Shown here: piece after piece, positions 23,580-35,529 of the stretch
Layout of the letters: each line of letters begins with the position of its first letter
How positions within the stretch are numbered: position 1 is the first letter of the stretch
Source of the DNA: Desmodus rotundus
Lineage: Eukaryota; Chordata; Mammalia; Chiroptera; Phyllostomidae
Reading direction: 5' to 3'
NCBI RefSeq assembly: GCF_022682495.2
Contig: NC_071394.1
Span: forward strand, 28,678,470 to 28,742,469
Length of the DNA stretch: 64,000 nucleotides
Translations under genes and position numbers: made by a program
The notes under the pieces: generated by a model
What the model was told of the DNA's origin: nothing
Seen by the model: only the letters and a program-made list of their open reading frames with translations
The model's database searches: none

Positions 23580-24050
23580 TCCATTCATTTAGTTAATGAT
23601 ATTTCCTGAGTCCCTGCTCTGTAAGTCAGGCGCTCTTCTAGGCTCTGGAGATACAACAATGAATGAAAGTTTCTCCTCTGTGAAGCTTACACTTGGCAGC
23701 AGGGGTGGGAGAGAAGAGCAAGGAAGACAACAGACAGACAAATATATGTCAGGTGGGGAAAGGTGCTTTGGAGAAAAAGCAGGCTAAGGGGGAGAGGGCA
23801 TGCCTGCTGGGTTGGAGCATGGGGGGCCCTTGTCATTTTTCACACTGCAGTCAGAAAGGGCAGCACCGAGCAGAGCCCTGAAGGAAGAGATGAGTGAATG
23901 TAGGGTGTCTGGGGAAGAACAGCACCCCCAAGGAAGACTCTGCAAACTGCTGCAGAGGTGGGAGCATGCTTGGCATGTTTCAGGAAAGGCAAAGAGACCA
24001 GTGTGACCCAGGCAATGGGAGCCTGGCAGGGAATCATCAGACGCAGAGCA
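23580..24050. repeat. L2-like ancient repeat
   Basis: The order 'tcctgagtccctgctctg', 'aggctctggagatacaacaa', 'ctgaaggaagagatgagtga' follows a common old mammalian repeat, here called L2-like. Related sequence recurs at about 49130-49480 and 62600-62800. Confidence 0.5.
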
Positions 24051-24618
24051 CAGAGGATTCACAGGAAGTAGTTGGCGCTAGGGGAGAAAGTGGGGAGTGG
24101 GGAGAGGCAGCGGGAAGCAATAGAGTGACATAATCTCATTTGACTCCATTTTAAAGGGACTGCTGCGCACAGAATGGGACCTGGGTAAGGACGTAGCACA
24201 GGAGCCAGAGGAAAGCAACTGCAATAATCCTGGCAGCCCCGACCAGGCTGGGGAGAAGAGGCCAGACTGAGGCCCTACTTTGAAGGTAGAGCCTACAAGA
24301 TCTGCTGATGGGCTGATACGCATTGAAGTTATTAAGTAAAAGCTCTGAAGATTATAATCGCTTTCATAATGAGGCAGAGAGCATACACTTTTTCCTAAGG
24401 CATTTTTGCAGTATTTTGTTTTGGAGGGCAGTCCTGAGACGCACCCTGGGGGTTAGTTAAGGCACCCATGGTTATTCTCATTCACCAGCTAGGGACATTA
24501 AGGCTAATGGCTTGCCAAGACCAATTGCTAATAAGTAATAGCACCAGTCTAAAAACGTAACCTTCTGACACTGAACCCTCTGTTCTCCCCAACTTCTCTG
24601 CCGTGCTAAGTTCTAAGA

Positions 24619-24876
24619 CAGCAGCTTTCAACTCGTGCGCCACAAGAATCTTTAAAACGTGATACTGGACTTATTTAGTCAGGGGCACTGACCTCTTTTC
24701 CCCTGGATAGACAAATAAACGAATGACAATAGTTGTCCAGGGTGAATGAACCAAAATTATACCTATTTTTTTTGTCAGATCAGCAGAAAGTATAACACAT
24801 TTTTTAGAGGGCCGCAGAATTTTAGTAATTAGTTTATGTGAGCCGTGAGACAGAAATCGTTCTCAGGTGAGCCTGC
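24619..24876. mobile_element. hAT-like MITE remnant
   Basis: It begins CAGCAGCTTTCAACTCGTGC and contains 'gggcactgacctcttttccc', 'accaaaattatacctatttt' and 'gtgagccgtgagacagaaat', resembling a mammalian hAT group. The right terminal repeat is damaged. Confidence 0.5.
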
Positions 24877-26714
24877 ACATAGGAAGGGAATGTTGCCTGT
24901 CTTCCTTCGAGCAGAAGCGCTGCCAAAATTCTTGAACAATGGGGAAGCGTGATGTTAATTGAAATTATAACTGCAAAGCAGAGCTGGCCCCTCCTGTCTG
25001 CTCTGACGGGACTTGACTTCTCCAGGCACCGTCTAGAGTCATTATGAATTCAGAACACTTCCTCACGCCGTCTTGAGTGGAAATACAGCTGAGTGAGCCA
25101 CAGTACAGACCGCTGGCTGGCTGAGGAGGCCAGCATGTTTCCCCCACCGTGAATTTATATTAAGGATACTCTATTTTCCAAGGTAATAAAATAGCCATAA
25201 CTCTTTCAGGCCAGCCTTGTCAAGCCAGAGTCCAGACAGACGCGCTGAGCACACCCCTTCTTTCTAGATCTTCCCCCATGCCCAGCGCAGTCCTCCTAGC
25301 TCCAGCCCCGTCTTTCATCTTGAAGAGTGGGTGAGTCTTCCCACAGAGACCCTGAGGGCCACTGACACCCAGGCACTCCCGGGCCATGGTAGTTCCGTAG
25401 GACCTGCGGAGCCGAAAGTCGCTGCCCCGGGGCATGTCTTCACCCGTAGTGGCAGATTTTCCCAGTGTTCCCAGCCCACTTTCTGAGTTCTCTTGCACTT
25501 TCATAGTCATAGCTGTTTTGAAATTTTGTTGCGTGTCTTCTTTAAAAGCCCCTGGAGAGTTTGGGTTTTTACCTTTTCCCTCCTCACCCCCTCAGAGTGT
25601 CTGATCAAGAGACAGTAGCATAGTGATGAGTTCTCAACCTCAAGCATCAGTTTAATATCTGCACACAACAGGTCCCCAGGTAAGTACCCATTGAGCGAAA
25701 GGAAACATGTCCTCAGTTTTCCACTCTGAAAAGCAAGGGTGACTAGACCCCCATCCTGGGGCTTTTGTGCAGACGTAGTAACTGAGAACCAGTGGGGTGA
25801 GGATGCTGGGGTCAGCTGGGATCCTCACTCTCACCCACACACCCGTCTTGCAGAGTGCACAATTCCCATTTGTTCAGCAAAATGTCCAGTTTCGGCACGT
25901 CGGGGACGCTCGGGATCACTCATAAATTAAAGAACCACACATGGGAAACTAGAGAATGCCAAAGTTGTACTGTAGTTAACTTCCTGACCACAAGATCTAG
26001 CGGCTTTCCACTCACCAAGTCTGGAAACCAACCTGCAGCCAGCTTCTCCCCAGAGCCAAAGGTACTTCCCTCAAGGAAAGTACTTCAGTGGGTCCCTAAC
26101 AGGCAAAAAGAGCCACCATCCCTGACTCATTATCATACGGAGCCTTAGCCTAGGGAGAACTGAGGGCACCCCAGCAAGAGGTTCATTTGTTCAGCAAGGG
26201 TTTATGGAGTACTTACTCTGTGCCAGGCACTATATTTTCAGGCTGAAAGGGATCTTGGAGATGGACCGGTCCAACCTTTTTGTTTCAGAGTTGAGAAAAC
26301 TGATGGCCAGAGAGGGGAAGTGACTTTCCCAAGGTCCCTTAACCTGCAGAGGTGAACTGGGTCAGCTGTGCTGGGGCAGAGGAGTGATTAGCTCACAAAT
26401 CCATCACCTCTGTGTTCCCTGGTCCACTGCCTCCAGTGGTCCTCCTAGGTCAGCAGAGTCTGCCCAGACCGGCTGGGAGATTCTCAGAAGACAAATTAAA
26501 ATGGTTTTCTCAAGGGAGGCCAGGCCTCCAAGTGGTTTAATGTAACTCTAAGTGCTGGAGGTGATCTGTCACGCCTGCATCTCCAAGTTCATCCATCATC
26601 AGTCTTCCTCACGCACTCAGAGCTCAGCACTCAGTACTCTCTGGACCCTGCGCCGACACGTGCTGTCTCCTGTGCCTGCGAAGGGCTCCCCACTCCATCT
26701 CAGTCTATGGGTGC

Positions 26715-27045
26715 TGGAACAAAATACCACACACTGGGTGGCTTTTAACAGCAAAAATGTATTGATCGCAGTCTGGAGGCTGGAAGTCTGGGATCAGGGT
26801 GCCCATGTGGCTGGGTGAGGGCCCCCTCCCGGGTCTCAGACCTCTGGTCATGTCCTCACAGGACAGCAAGGACTAGGGAGCACTGTGGGGTCTCTTTCAT
26901 AATGGCACAAATCCCATTCACGGGGGCTCCACACTCATGACCTCCAACAAGGAAATCACCTCCCAAGGGCCCCACCTCTTAATACTATAACCTTTGGGGG
27001 GTTCAGACTCCAATGCAGGACTTCAGGGAGGACACAGACATCCGG
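26715..27045 (-). mobile_element. ERVL-MaLR LTR (MST/MLT1-like), minus orientation
   Basis: Phrases 'aacaaaataccacacactgg', 'caaatcccattcacgggggc' and 'ctcccaagggccccacctct' are the reverse complement of MST-type LTRs. Only LTR sequence is present. Confidence 0.7.
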
Positions 27046-28169
27046 GCCCAGACACCTGCCATCTCTGGCTCGCCCACTCCACCAGTCTCTAGGTGTCAGA
27101 CCGAACGTCTCCTTCTCAGGAGGCTTTCTCTAGACTAGGTAATGGCCCCCCGTCACATGCTCTCGTGGCACCTCTTCTCCCCGCATCGCAACTCTCTCCA
27201 CCCGGGATGGATGATATTATGTCTTCAATATCTTTCTTCCCTGAGAAAGTTTAAACTGTGCCAGGGAAGAACCCGAACCTGCCTCCACCCCAGGGATGCC
27301 CACACTCAGCATGACATGCCCAGCACACTGCAGGTACAGGGTCAGTGTGTGTGAATGAGAACAAGTGCAGCCAGCTTAAGGAAGCACCTGGACCCAAACC
27401 CGGAGACTAGAGTGAGCACAGACTCAACTGGGAGCCGCCACTGAAATGAAATGGACGAGAGGACTCAGGAGAAATCTCAGGACACAGGAAGAAAACAAGT
27501 CCCTCTAAAAGGAGGGTCTTCCTCCTTTCACACTGAGGGGGCAGGCCCACACACTTCATCACGCTTTCGTCACGAATGGGGGCTGCCATCTGGGATCAGG
27601 ATGATCAGAAGTTTCAGGACACAGAGCAGGTTTTTAGGGTCCCCTCTGGCAGCCCCGCCTGCCGACACAAACTGTGCTCCCCGCCTCTGGATTCCACATC
27701 GGGTGAGTCACGGACGTCTGAGGTGCAGTAATTGTGGGGTAATGCGTTCTGTGGGCTTGCACTTCAGCGGCGATGACAGACAGCAACCCTGCGCCTGGGG
27801 CTCCATGCAGGAGGTTATTAAAACCAACCCCAACTCCAGAGGGAGAAAGCCACAGTGGCTGCCTGCCTAGAGGGTAACCAAGGCCGAGAGGTAGAATGAC
27901 AGCTTTCTGGCTTTTCTTAAAATACAACTAGAAGCAGCCAATCGTTTGCTAACTCTGTAAAGGCTTTTGCTCAGACAAACCAAGAAGCAGCTGAACGGAG
28001 CTGTAATTTTAAAGGGCATCTTACTGACCCAAGGCAAGAGATCCTACATTAGGCAACCCGGGTTCGTCTTGACTCTGCCACCGACCCCCGGGGTGCCAGT
28101 TTCCTCCCTGTGCCTGTTTCCCACAAAAGAAAGGGAAGATCTCTAAGCTTCCTTCTGTCCCATCAAACC

Positions 28170-28341
28170 TGTAATGTGGACTGAACTGTGTCCCCTCCGA
28201 ATCCGTGTGTTGAAGTCCTACCCCCCCAGCGTGATGGTAATTTCGAGGTAGAGCCTTTGGGCGTTATTAGGTTTAGATGCGGGTGGAGAGCCCATGACAG
28301 GATTGGAGGCCTTATGAGAAGAGCCACCAGCGAGCTTGTTG

Positions 28342-28385
<44 letters not shown>

Positions 28386-28515
28386 ACAGGAGGACACAGC
28401 CAAGCTGCTTCTCACTGAACCTGACCAGGTAGGTACCTTGATCTCAGACTTGCAGCCTCCGGAACAGTGAGAAAGGAAATTTCTATTGCTAAAGCCGCCA
28501 GTATCTCGCCCTAGG
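28170..28515 (+). mobile_element. ERVL-MaLR LTR (MST/MLT1-like), plus orientation
   Basis: It reads 'actgaactgtgtcccctccg', 'gtgttgaagtcctacccccc', 'gagcctttgggcgttattag' and ends near 'cttgcagcctccggaacagt'. A (CT)n run at 28341-28382 expands its middle. No viral genes are attached. Confidence 0.7.
28341..28382. repeat. (CT)n microsatellite
   Basis: An almost uninterrupted CT run of about 40 bases inside the LTR at 28170-28515. Likely length-polymorphic. Confidence 0.95.
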
Positions 28516-28826
28516 AGACTACTGCACTCCCTCACCTTGCTCAGGGCTTCTTCTACCCTTCCAAGTCAAGTGGGGGGATCAGGCCCCGACAGGCCTTCAC
28601 AGACCTGCCTGTGGTGGCTGGACTAGGGGCACCGTGACCGGGATTCCCAGTGCTCTATCCTTGTAGCTCAGACCCCACCAAAGCCCTTCATCTGTCAGAA
28701 GAAGGTGGTCTCCAAGGGGCCTCCCTAGGCTCCTGAGTCTGATCCTTAGGTGACCTCTCCTAAGGGGCCCCTCCAACAGGAGCAGGCCAGGCCCTGGGCG
28801 GTGGGGGTTACTTCAGCTTTCTTTGC

Positions 28827-28847
28827 GGGGGGGGGGGGGGGGGGGGG
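28827..28847 (+). repeat. Poly-G tract, 21 bases
   Basis: Twenty-one uninterrupted G residues on the plus strand (C on the MATN2-sense strand), followed by TGG. Such runs are rare in mammalian DNA, can form G-quadruplexes and are prone to sequencing and length errors. Confidence 0.9.
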
Positions 28848-31800
28848 TGGAGCAGCCTAACAGTGGGAGATAAGAGTGTAACAGAGTACCTTAGGGGTTT
28901 ATGGCAATTTACACGTTCACAAAGCTCTTCAATTAAAGTCTCTCCCCGTGACACATGGTAACCTTGGCAGAAAGGCAGAAATGATTGCTCTCAGCTTACA
29001 GCTCAGTGATCAGATCCAGAGAGGATTAATTCCCTTGCCCAGGGTGGAAGGCACAAGATTTGAACCTAGTCTTGGGGCTATTCGTTCAGTATTCTTCCTC
29101 CTCTGCCAATTGTTTCTCAGATCTGTGCACAGAGAGTCTCCAGGTGATGCTGGGGCAGGGGAGTGCTGTGGCAAGTTCTGGACCCCACCTGCAGGGGTGT
29201 AGGAGAAAAGCTCCCATCAGGGGGCAGGCAGGAAGTTCCCCATAGCCCTGTGGGGGGTGATGTCAGCCATAGGCTGGGTTCCCACCAGCAGAGGGGGGGT
29301 AGGGTGGTTTTCCTAAGTGAGCACAAGATGGACTGGGGGTGTAATACCTGCTCAGAGAATCTGGGGACTCACTCTCCTGAAGAACTAGAGGATTACGGCA
29401 GACTTAGGACAGGGCTCCAGGGGTGGAGGAAGGGGTTCTCCAACACTGCCAAATCAAGGAGCATGACTGGAAATTGATTTTGAGAGACAGTGGAGAGTCA
29501 CTGATGGATACTGAGCAGGGGGTAGACCCTGTGCCAGGTACTAGACGATAAAAAGACATTCACTCTGACATTCACTCACTGAACTTTACTGAGCATCTCC
29601 CATGGGGCAAATAAGACCTGGTCTCAACCTCCAGGAGCTGGCAGGCCAGTGGGTTGTGTGTTCTGTGTCCATCTAGCCAGCGGAGTCTTTCCTGATGCTG
29701 GTGCCCTTGTGAAAGATCTATCTAGAGGAAATTTCCAGGGGACAGAGAGGGGAGGAGGCCTCTCAGCTGCAGCACGCCCACCCCCGCCAGCCAACATATG
29801 CATCAACTCCCCCAAAGCAAGGCAGGCTCCTGGGCAGAATCTAGGCGATCACATCCTGGGGCCCAGGGGCAGGAGGAAGGGAGAGCGGGCTTCCTACTGC
29901 AGGTACTGTAGAACCCAAGGGGCCTGCAGGGCTATGGGGGTAACGGTGCCAATTAGTCTATGCTTTGAGAACCTTCTGGAAGGTAAGTGAAGGGTTTTTC
30001 AGGCCACCTGCTATAAAAGCTCTAGGGAAAGGCTGCCTTTACAAAGGGCCAAGGACACCTTTATCTGCTGAGCCAGACCAGGGTGACCCCCAGTGGGCCC
30101 ATCCACGGTCCAGCAGGTTTTCCCAAAAAGGTGCAGTCACATCATCAGGATCTTTGTCATCTGGCCTAGAGCTGGCAAACACACTCTCCAACCCCTAGTT
30201 AACTACGCCATACTGGAAACACAGCCCACTGTTACAGGACAGGGCAGCCAGACTGAGTCATCCCGGGGCAGACAAGAAGCCCTCCATTAGGGGAACAGCT
30301 CAATGCATAGGTATCAGCTGGTGTCTCTTAGGTACCCCCATTCCCTGAGGATAATTCTAGCCTACCTGATCATCTCACAAGTCTTCGTATAGTCATAACC
30401 ACATATAACACACGCACCAAAATTCACTTCTAATTGCACTGTTCACCATTCACTCTTATGCATGATGTCACTGTACCAGTAGTTACAAACACACTTTAAA
30501 TGTAAAAATGGGCAACATTTAAAAGTGTCAGTGGCATAACCCAGACATGGACCTGGGTAGGGAGGGAGAGGAGCACATGGTTTTATGGAAAGGCAGCAGC
30601 ATTTGTTTGGAAGGGTTGTGAGAATTTCTTTAGAAGGCCTGCACCCATCTTCGAGTCAGCTCTGGGCGATCACAGTAAGAGAGAAGAAGGAAGGGCATGA
30701 CTAATCTAAGATGGTGGGGAATTTAAACAAACCAGTAAAAAACCATGCATCTGGCCTTGGCGTGCTGTCAGACATCGCTGCAATTCGACACACCCATCCT
30801 CTCTCTGCACCGCCCTGCCCACACCCTCCCATGCTGGCTGGAGCAGCAGTCCAGGAGGCGGCTGGGCAGGCGGCCATAAGTAAGCATTAAAATGGATAAT
30901 CATTTGCCAAGACTCCAGAATCTCTCTCAAAGTACGGAAATGTTTCTCACAGACTGCACAGTTAGAGAGGCACACCCCGCTGGGCAGTCGGCTCACCTGG
31001 CCACGTGAATGGACCAAATACAAAGGCAGATAAATTAGTTTGTGACACAATTGTATCAGTGGTCAGGAAACCCGACCCTATAACCAGAAAGACCAGCAGG
31101 ATGGGGAAGGTAAATTATAGTCTTTTTCCTCCACTTCTGATCCCTTCTCTCAAAATAACTTTTTTTAAGCCTTTATCTTAGAAATGGAATTGCAGGGCAG
31201 AAAATAGCATATTGTTCAATGACAGGGAGAGAACGATCTAGGGGGTATTTTGTTTGTTTTTGATTTAAATTAACAGAGACTGAAGATGGAACCAGCTGCA
31301 AGAAAGTATGTACCCAGGAAACCTCACCACCAACCTCACCCCCTGAAGCCAGATGATCGCGACGGGGACCAGGAAGGTTTCGCAGGAGCCCCCCTTCTCC
31401 CAGAACTGCCTTTCGAGTCACACGGAGGCACGTGAACCCACTTCGTAACAGCTGGTAACCACAGGCTCTTCACTCAATCTGAGCTGCTGTGTCCTCACCG
31501 CAGGATGGGGACTCCACGGGGTTGCAGGAACAGGAAAAGGCCTGTCCCAGCATGAGGTCAGCAGTCAGTAAGGGGTTCACGGTGCTGTTCTTGTGTGACG
31601 CTGGCTGGCTACCACTTTCACCCAGATTGAAGGGTTAAAGAAGTGAGAGCTAAGAAATGGGGCTCTCTGTCCAGCCGCAAAGCAACCACGAGGCCGACGG
31701 TGGGAATAGAGAAAGCATCTCTGGTGCTGGAAAAGGAAGCTAAGGGTGGAGCAGCACCAGGTGTCTCATATTGCTGAGAGAGGCCTTTCCACACATGGAC

Positions 31801-31931
31801 TCTGCCCAGCGACATCAGGGGAGGGACGCAGGGGAACTACCTGTCCGCCTGTGCACCTCCCTCGGGATCACCTGTCACCTGGGGATCGCCTGTGCCAAGG
31901 CCTGCTTGTCGCCAGACCTGAGGACACTCAC

Positions 31932-32054
31932 TGGCACAGGTCTTCCCATCACTGCGGAGCACGTGGCCCTGGGGACACTGACAGGCGAAGGACGTGTCTG
32001 TGTTGACGCAGGCGTATTCGCAACCATGGTCGCTCAACAAGCAATAATCAGCCC
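31932..32054 (-). CDS. MATN2: MATN2 EGF-like module 7
   Basis: The exon encodes (R)[35 protein letters not shown] and GKTCA. Six EGF cysteines and the CxNxxxxFxCxC pattern are present. It starts ADYC where human has VDYC. GCAG acceptor, GTGAGT donor, 123 bases. Only 220 bases of intron separate it from the EGF6 exon. Confidence 0.96.
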
Positions 32055-32274
32055 CTGCAAAATCCAACAGTCAGGCGAGGTGGTCAGTGAGGCCTCTGGG
32101 CTTTTCTACCCCACCTCGCCCCCAAGTCTGCCGTCACCCGGGGACATCCCCCTGATCTCCCTGGAGCAAAGGGGAAAGGAAAGAGGGGCCAGACGTTGTC
32201 TGTCCTCTGCAGTCCTCACACTTTTCACTCCTGCTGCAAACTTCCCACATCAGAGAAGGGGGAGGGGGACTCAC

Positions 32275-32397
32275 GGGAGCAGGTCCTGAGGTCCTCATTG
32301 ATGAGGAAGCCTTCCGAACACTGGCAGACAAAGGACTCCTCTGTGTTGAGACACAGCTGCTCGCAGCCATGGTCCTGCTCCACGCAGTGATCCACCC
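32275..32397 (-). CDS. MATN2: MATN2 EGF-like module 6
   Basis: The exon encodes (R)[35 protein letters not shown] and LRTCS. Six cysteines and the Asx pattern are intact. CTCAG acceptor, GTGAGT donor, 123 bases, phase 1 on both sides. The CEQLC motif is shared with EGF2 and not with its neighbours, a clue to the order of duplications. Confidence 0.96.
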
Positions 32398-33519
32398 CTG
32401 AGGTTGTCACACAAACACAGAAAACAGCAATAACAGGAGGGGGCACTGCCCACCAGCAAGGGGGCATTCAATCCAAAACCTCCTTGGGAGGAGCCCCTGA
32501 GGAGCCACCTCACTTTATTCTACCCTGTGTGACTGGCCTGCCTCTCTAGAATATCAGCCTTGTTTCTTTCCCCGTGTCCTGGAAGAGGAGAGCGCGCACA
32601 GCACAGCTCGTGTTCACAGCAGCCCTCTTTGCCCAGGGCCCTGGCACACACTCGAAATGCTCGGGGCAATGCTGAGAACAGATGCAAACCCATCTCACCG
32701 GGAGGCAGGCACGAGAGGCTCAGGAAGGCCTAGCTGTCTGCCCAAAGCCACACCGCTGACAGAGTCGTGCTGGAGAACGAGCTTCCTGGCATCAAACTAC
32801 TTGGGATCAAATCCCACTCCACCACTTCCTGGCTGCGGGATGCCGGGCAGTCACTGGGCCCCGCTGCCACTGTTTCCTGACGGGAAATGGGATGATGACA
32901 GCTGCTTTCTTAGAGGACTGTGGCGGGAAGTCAGGGAGCTGCTACATGTAAAGTCCTCAGAATCGTCGCTGGCGCACAGTCACCTCTTAATGAATACTTG
33001 CGATGATTACTAAGTAGTGTTGAGTAAGAATTAATTGTATAGTTTCATTTCTATCTGAAAATGAAAAAGAAGGTTCTCTCCCCCATAACCAGGACACCCA
33101 GATTCAGAAAACAAGCCAAAGCCCAGGCCCCCCATGGGTGGCTGCTCCTGGCACCCCTGGGCTGCACAGCTGGCCCCGCTGGGCAGTGGGCTCTGAAGGG
33201 CCGTGAACACACAGCTGCCTGAGTGGCTCCACGGACGGCCCTGCAGGCTGTCTCCCAGAGCCCGGAAAGACACTGGAGGCCTTGTGCAGGGCCAGCAAGT
33301 GGACTTCTTTGACTCCCACAGGGCCTGGCTTTGATGCCTTCTGGAACATTCCACTGGTGGATGTGCCTACTGCAAACATTTGTGGGATCTCAGGAGCCAG
33401 AGGCCTGTATTTACACGCTGGTTCCACCACTTACCAGTCATGTGGCCCCAAGAAAGCTACTTAATCTTTCTGTGCCACAGTTTCCCTATCTGACTTAAAA
33501 AAGAAAACACAAAAAACCA

Positions 33520-33704
33520 AGAACTTTTTATTTTTGATTTTAGAGGCAGAGGAAGGGAGGGAGAAAGAGAACACTGATTGGTTGCCTTCCTTAGGAGCCT
33601 AACCCTAACCCACAACCCAGGCATGTGCCCTGACCAGGAATTGAACTGGTTACCTTTTGGTTTCCTGGACAGCATCCAACCAACTGAGCCACACTGGCTG
33701 GAGC
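33520..33704 (-). mobile_element. VES-type bat SINE inside a MIR
   Basis: The head is at 33704 (reverse complement 'tgagccacactggctggagc'), followed by B-box 'ggaattgaactggttacc', the 'aacccaggcatgtgccctga' core and a short A/T-rich tail. The flanks are the two halves of a MIR ('cttaatctttctgtgccacag' left, 'cttccccatctttaaatag' right). Confidence 0.85.
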
Positions 33705-34869
33705 TTCCCCATCTTTAAATAGGGATAAGAATGTAGATGCCTCCTAAGGCTGTTGTGAGGATAAAAATGAGTGAATGCCTGGAAAATGCTCACAGCAGTG
33801 CTGCCCAGAGAGAGCGCCCAGAAGGGCTTGTTGTCTTGAGGTCCACGGCTCCCTGAGCCCTCAAGGGAAATAGGACACAGTGGCTTTCTCTGGGGACTCC
33901 CAGGAAGAAATGGCTTGGTTTATACTTTCTTAAAGCTGACTAGGTGGTCCTTTCGATTAGATCCCAGAGAGAAAAAATGGCCCATCTCTTTGTCCTCTCC
34001 TCTGAGTTCTTCTAAGTCCCCCAAGGCATGCTGGGAGGGAGAGGCAGGCCATGGTCCCTGGGGCTTTAGGTGGGCTCAGGCAGGTGGTGCCCAGCCTGCC
34101 CCAGGATACCGGCCACACTCCTGGAAGAAGACAGAATGTGCTCAGATCGGCCTTCATCAGGGCATCTCCTTATCACGCGGAAGACCTCCTGCTCCCCACT
34201 CGCATCTCAGGAGGGGACTCAGACACATCCAGAGGCAAGTGCCATGGCGGGGCCAACTTTCTGGTTCAAAAGTCCTCTGACCTCTGAGAGCAGTCCTTAG
34301 GAAGCCTAATGGAGGCACTTTGTTCCCTCTGAAGACTAAAGGGGCACGAGTTTTCCCAAGGACTCTGCTCTGTACCTAATACTTCATCTGTGAAATTTCC
34401 CCTTCTGGCAGTTTAAGGTCCAAATGCTGAACAGCTGCACTGTTCTCGTTCACAGTCTATCTCTGTCCCCAAAGCTGGAACAGATGTGCAGCTTGCTGGG
34501 TGGAAAGCCACACAAAGGGCCCCTTCTCTGCTGGCAGGTCACCAAGCCCCTCACCCAGCACCAGGGTCACAGGCACCCACTGCGGTGCTCAAGCGCCCCC
34601 ACCCCTGCTGGCCTGGACCAGTGCAGACTGGGCCTCATAAAAGATGGAATTGTCCAGCTGGCAAAGCCTGCAAGTTTCCGTGCATTTACGTCACCCAATG
34701 AGCTTTGTTGTGCCTCTTACAAAAGAAAATTAAGGAAAGGCTTCACAAAAAGTCCCATGTGGCTCAGCTCTACCCTCAGATTAGCCCTGTGGTAGCCCAA
34801 GTGCTTTCCAAGCTCTGCCCCTTCCCGCCTCTCATCCCAAGCTGGGGCCAGCACTCTCCCAGGCTCCGT

Positions 34870-35300
34870 GATAATAATGAACTATTATCTGTAACTGTAT
34901 GTTTTCTCTGTGCTGGACACAGTGCTACGAGATTGAAATGCTCCTAATTATTCTCCTTAACAGCTCTAGATCAGTCCCACTATTATCTTCACTTTCTTAA
35001 ACAGATGGAGAAATCAAAGCTTGACGAAGCGAAGTAAGTCCCCTCGGTCACACGTCTAGTACACAGTCGGGCTTGGACTTGGCTTTAGGATGGTCTGACT
35101 CGATCAGTGCTCTCAACAGCACTGATTAATATTTATCAAGCGCTGATTACATGCTTCGCAGCACTTTTCTAAGTGTTTTATATGTACTCATTATTTTAAT
35201 CCTCACGATGCAATCTATGAGGTAGGTAGCATCGACAGTCCCATTTTATGGATGATGAAATTGAGGCAAGAAAGGTTATGCCTCTTAGACCCTCAGGCCC
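34870..35300. repeat. Two adjacent MIR SINE remnants
   Basis: The first (about 34870-35100) has 'ctgtgctggacacagtgcta' and a gap-rich tail. The second (about 35115-35300) has 'aagcgctgattacatgctt' and 'ttttatggatgatgaaattgag'. Both are old. Confidence 0.6.
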
Positions 35301-35406
35301 ACAGGAAATCCAGGGACTTCAGAAGTAATGCACTGCTAGTGAGCTTGGGGACCTGGTGGGACCCCCTTCCCTCTAGTCAGCATCGCCACCCGCCGGGCAC
35401 ACTTAC

Positions 35407-35529
35407 GGCTGCAGGTCTTGCCATTGGGGTCCAGGGTGTAGCCCCGGTGGCAGCGGCAGTAGTAGCCGTCCTCTGTGTTGACACACTCGTGCTCACAGCC
35501 TGGTCTCTTCAGTGCACAGTAGTTGATCC
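35407..35529 (-). CDS. MATN2: MATN2 EGF-like module 5
   Basis: The exon encodes (R)[35 protein letters not shown] and GKTCS. Six cysteines and the Asx pattern are intact. It has PGC where most modules have HGC; human EGF5 as remembered also has PGC, so this is a conserved peculiarity. CTCAG acceptor, GTAAGT donor, 123 bases. Confidence 0.96.

Larger units (their letters stand above)
23214..31931 (-). other. MATN2: MATN2 intron between EGF7 and EGF8 (8.7 kb)
   Basis: It holds an L1 fragment (about 23340-23520), an L2-like piece (about 23580-24050), MIR-like pieces (about 24440-24580, 26230-26360, 28890-29070), a hAT-like remnant (24619-24876), two MaLR LTR fragments in opposite orientation, a poly-G tract and a CT microsatellite. 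From about 29650 to 31900 I recognise nothing. Confidence 0.65.
32398..35406 (-). other. MATN2: MATN2 intron between EGF5 and EGF6
   Basis: A 3-kb intron rich in MIR-like pieces (about 32780-32990, 33400-33500 with 33705-33800, 34870-35100 and 35115-35300). A VES SINE at 33520-33704 splits one of them. 33800-34870 is unassigned. Confidence 0.65.

Noticed and set aside
25220..25510. 96-codon minus-strand frame as an extra MATN2 exon
   Set aside because: No cysteine spacing of an EGF or other matrilin domain. EGF7 and EGF8 join in phase without it.
27451..27930. Overlapping 139- and 97-codon frames between EGF7 and EGF8
   Set aside because: No family resemblance and no splice logic. Likely chance frames in GC-rich intron sequence.
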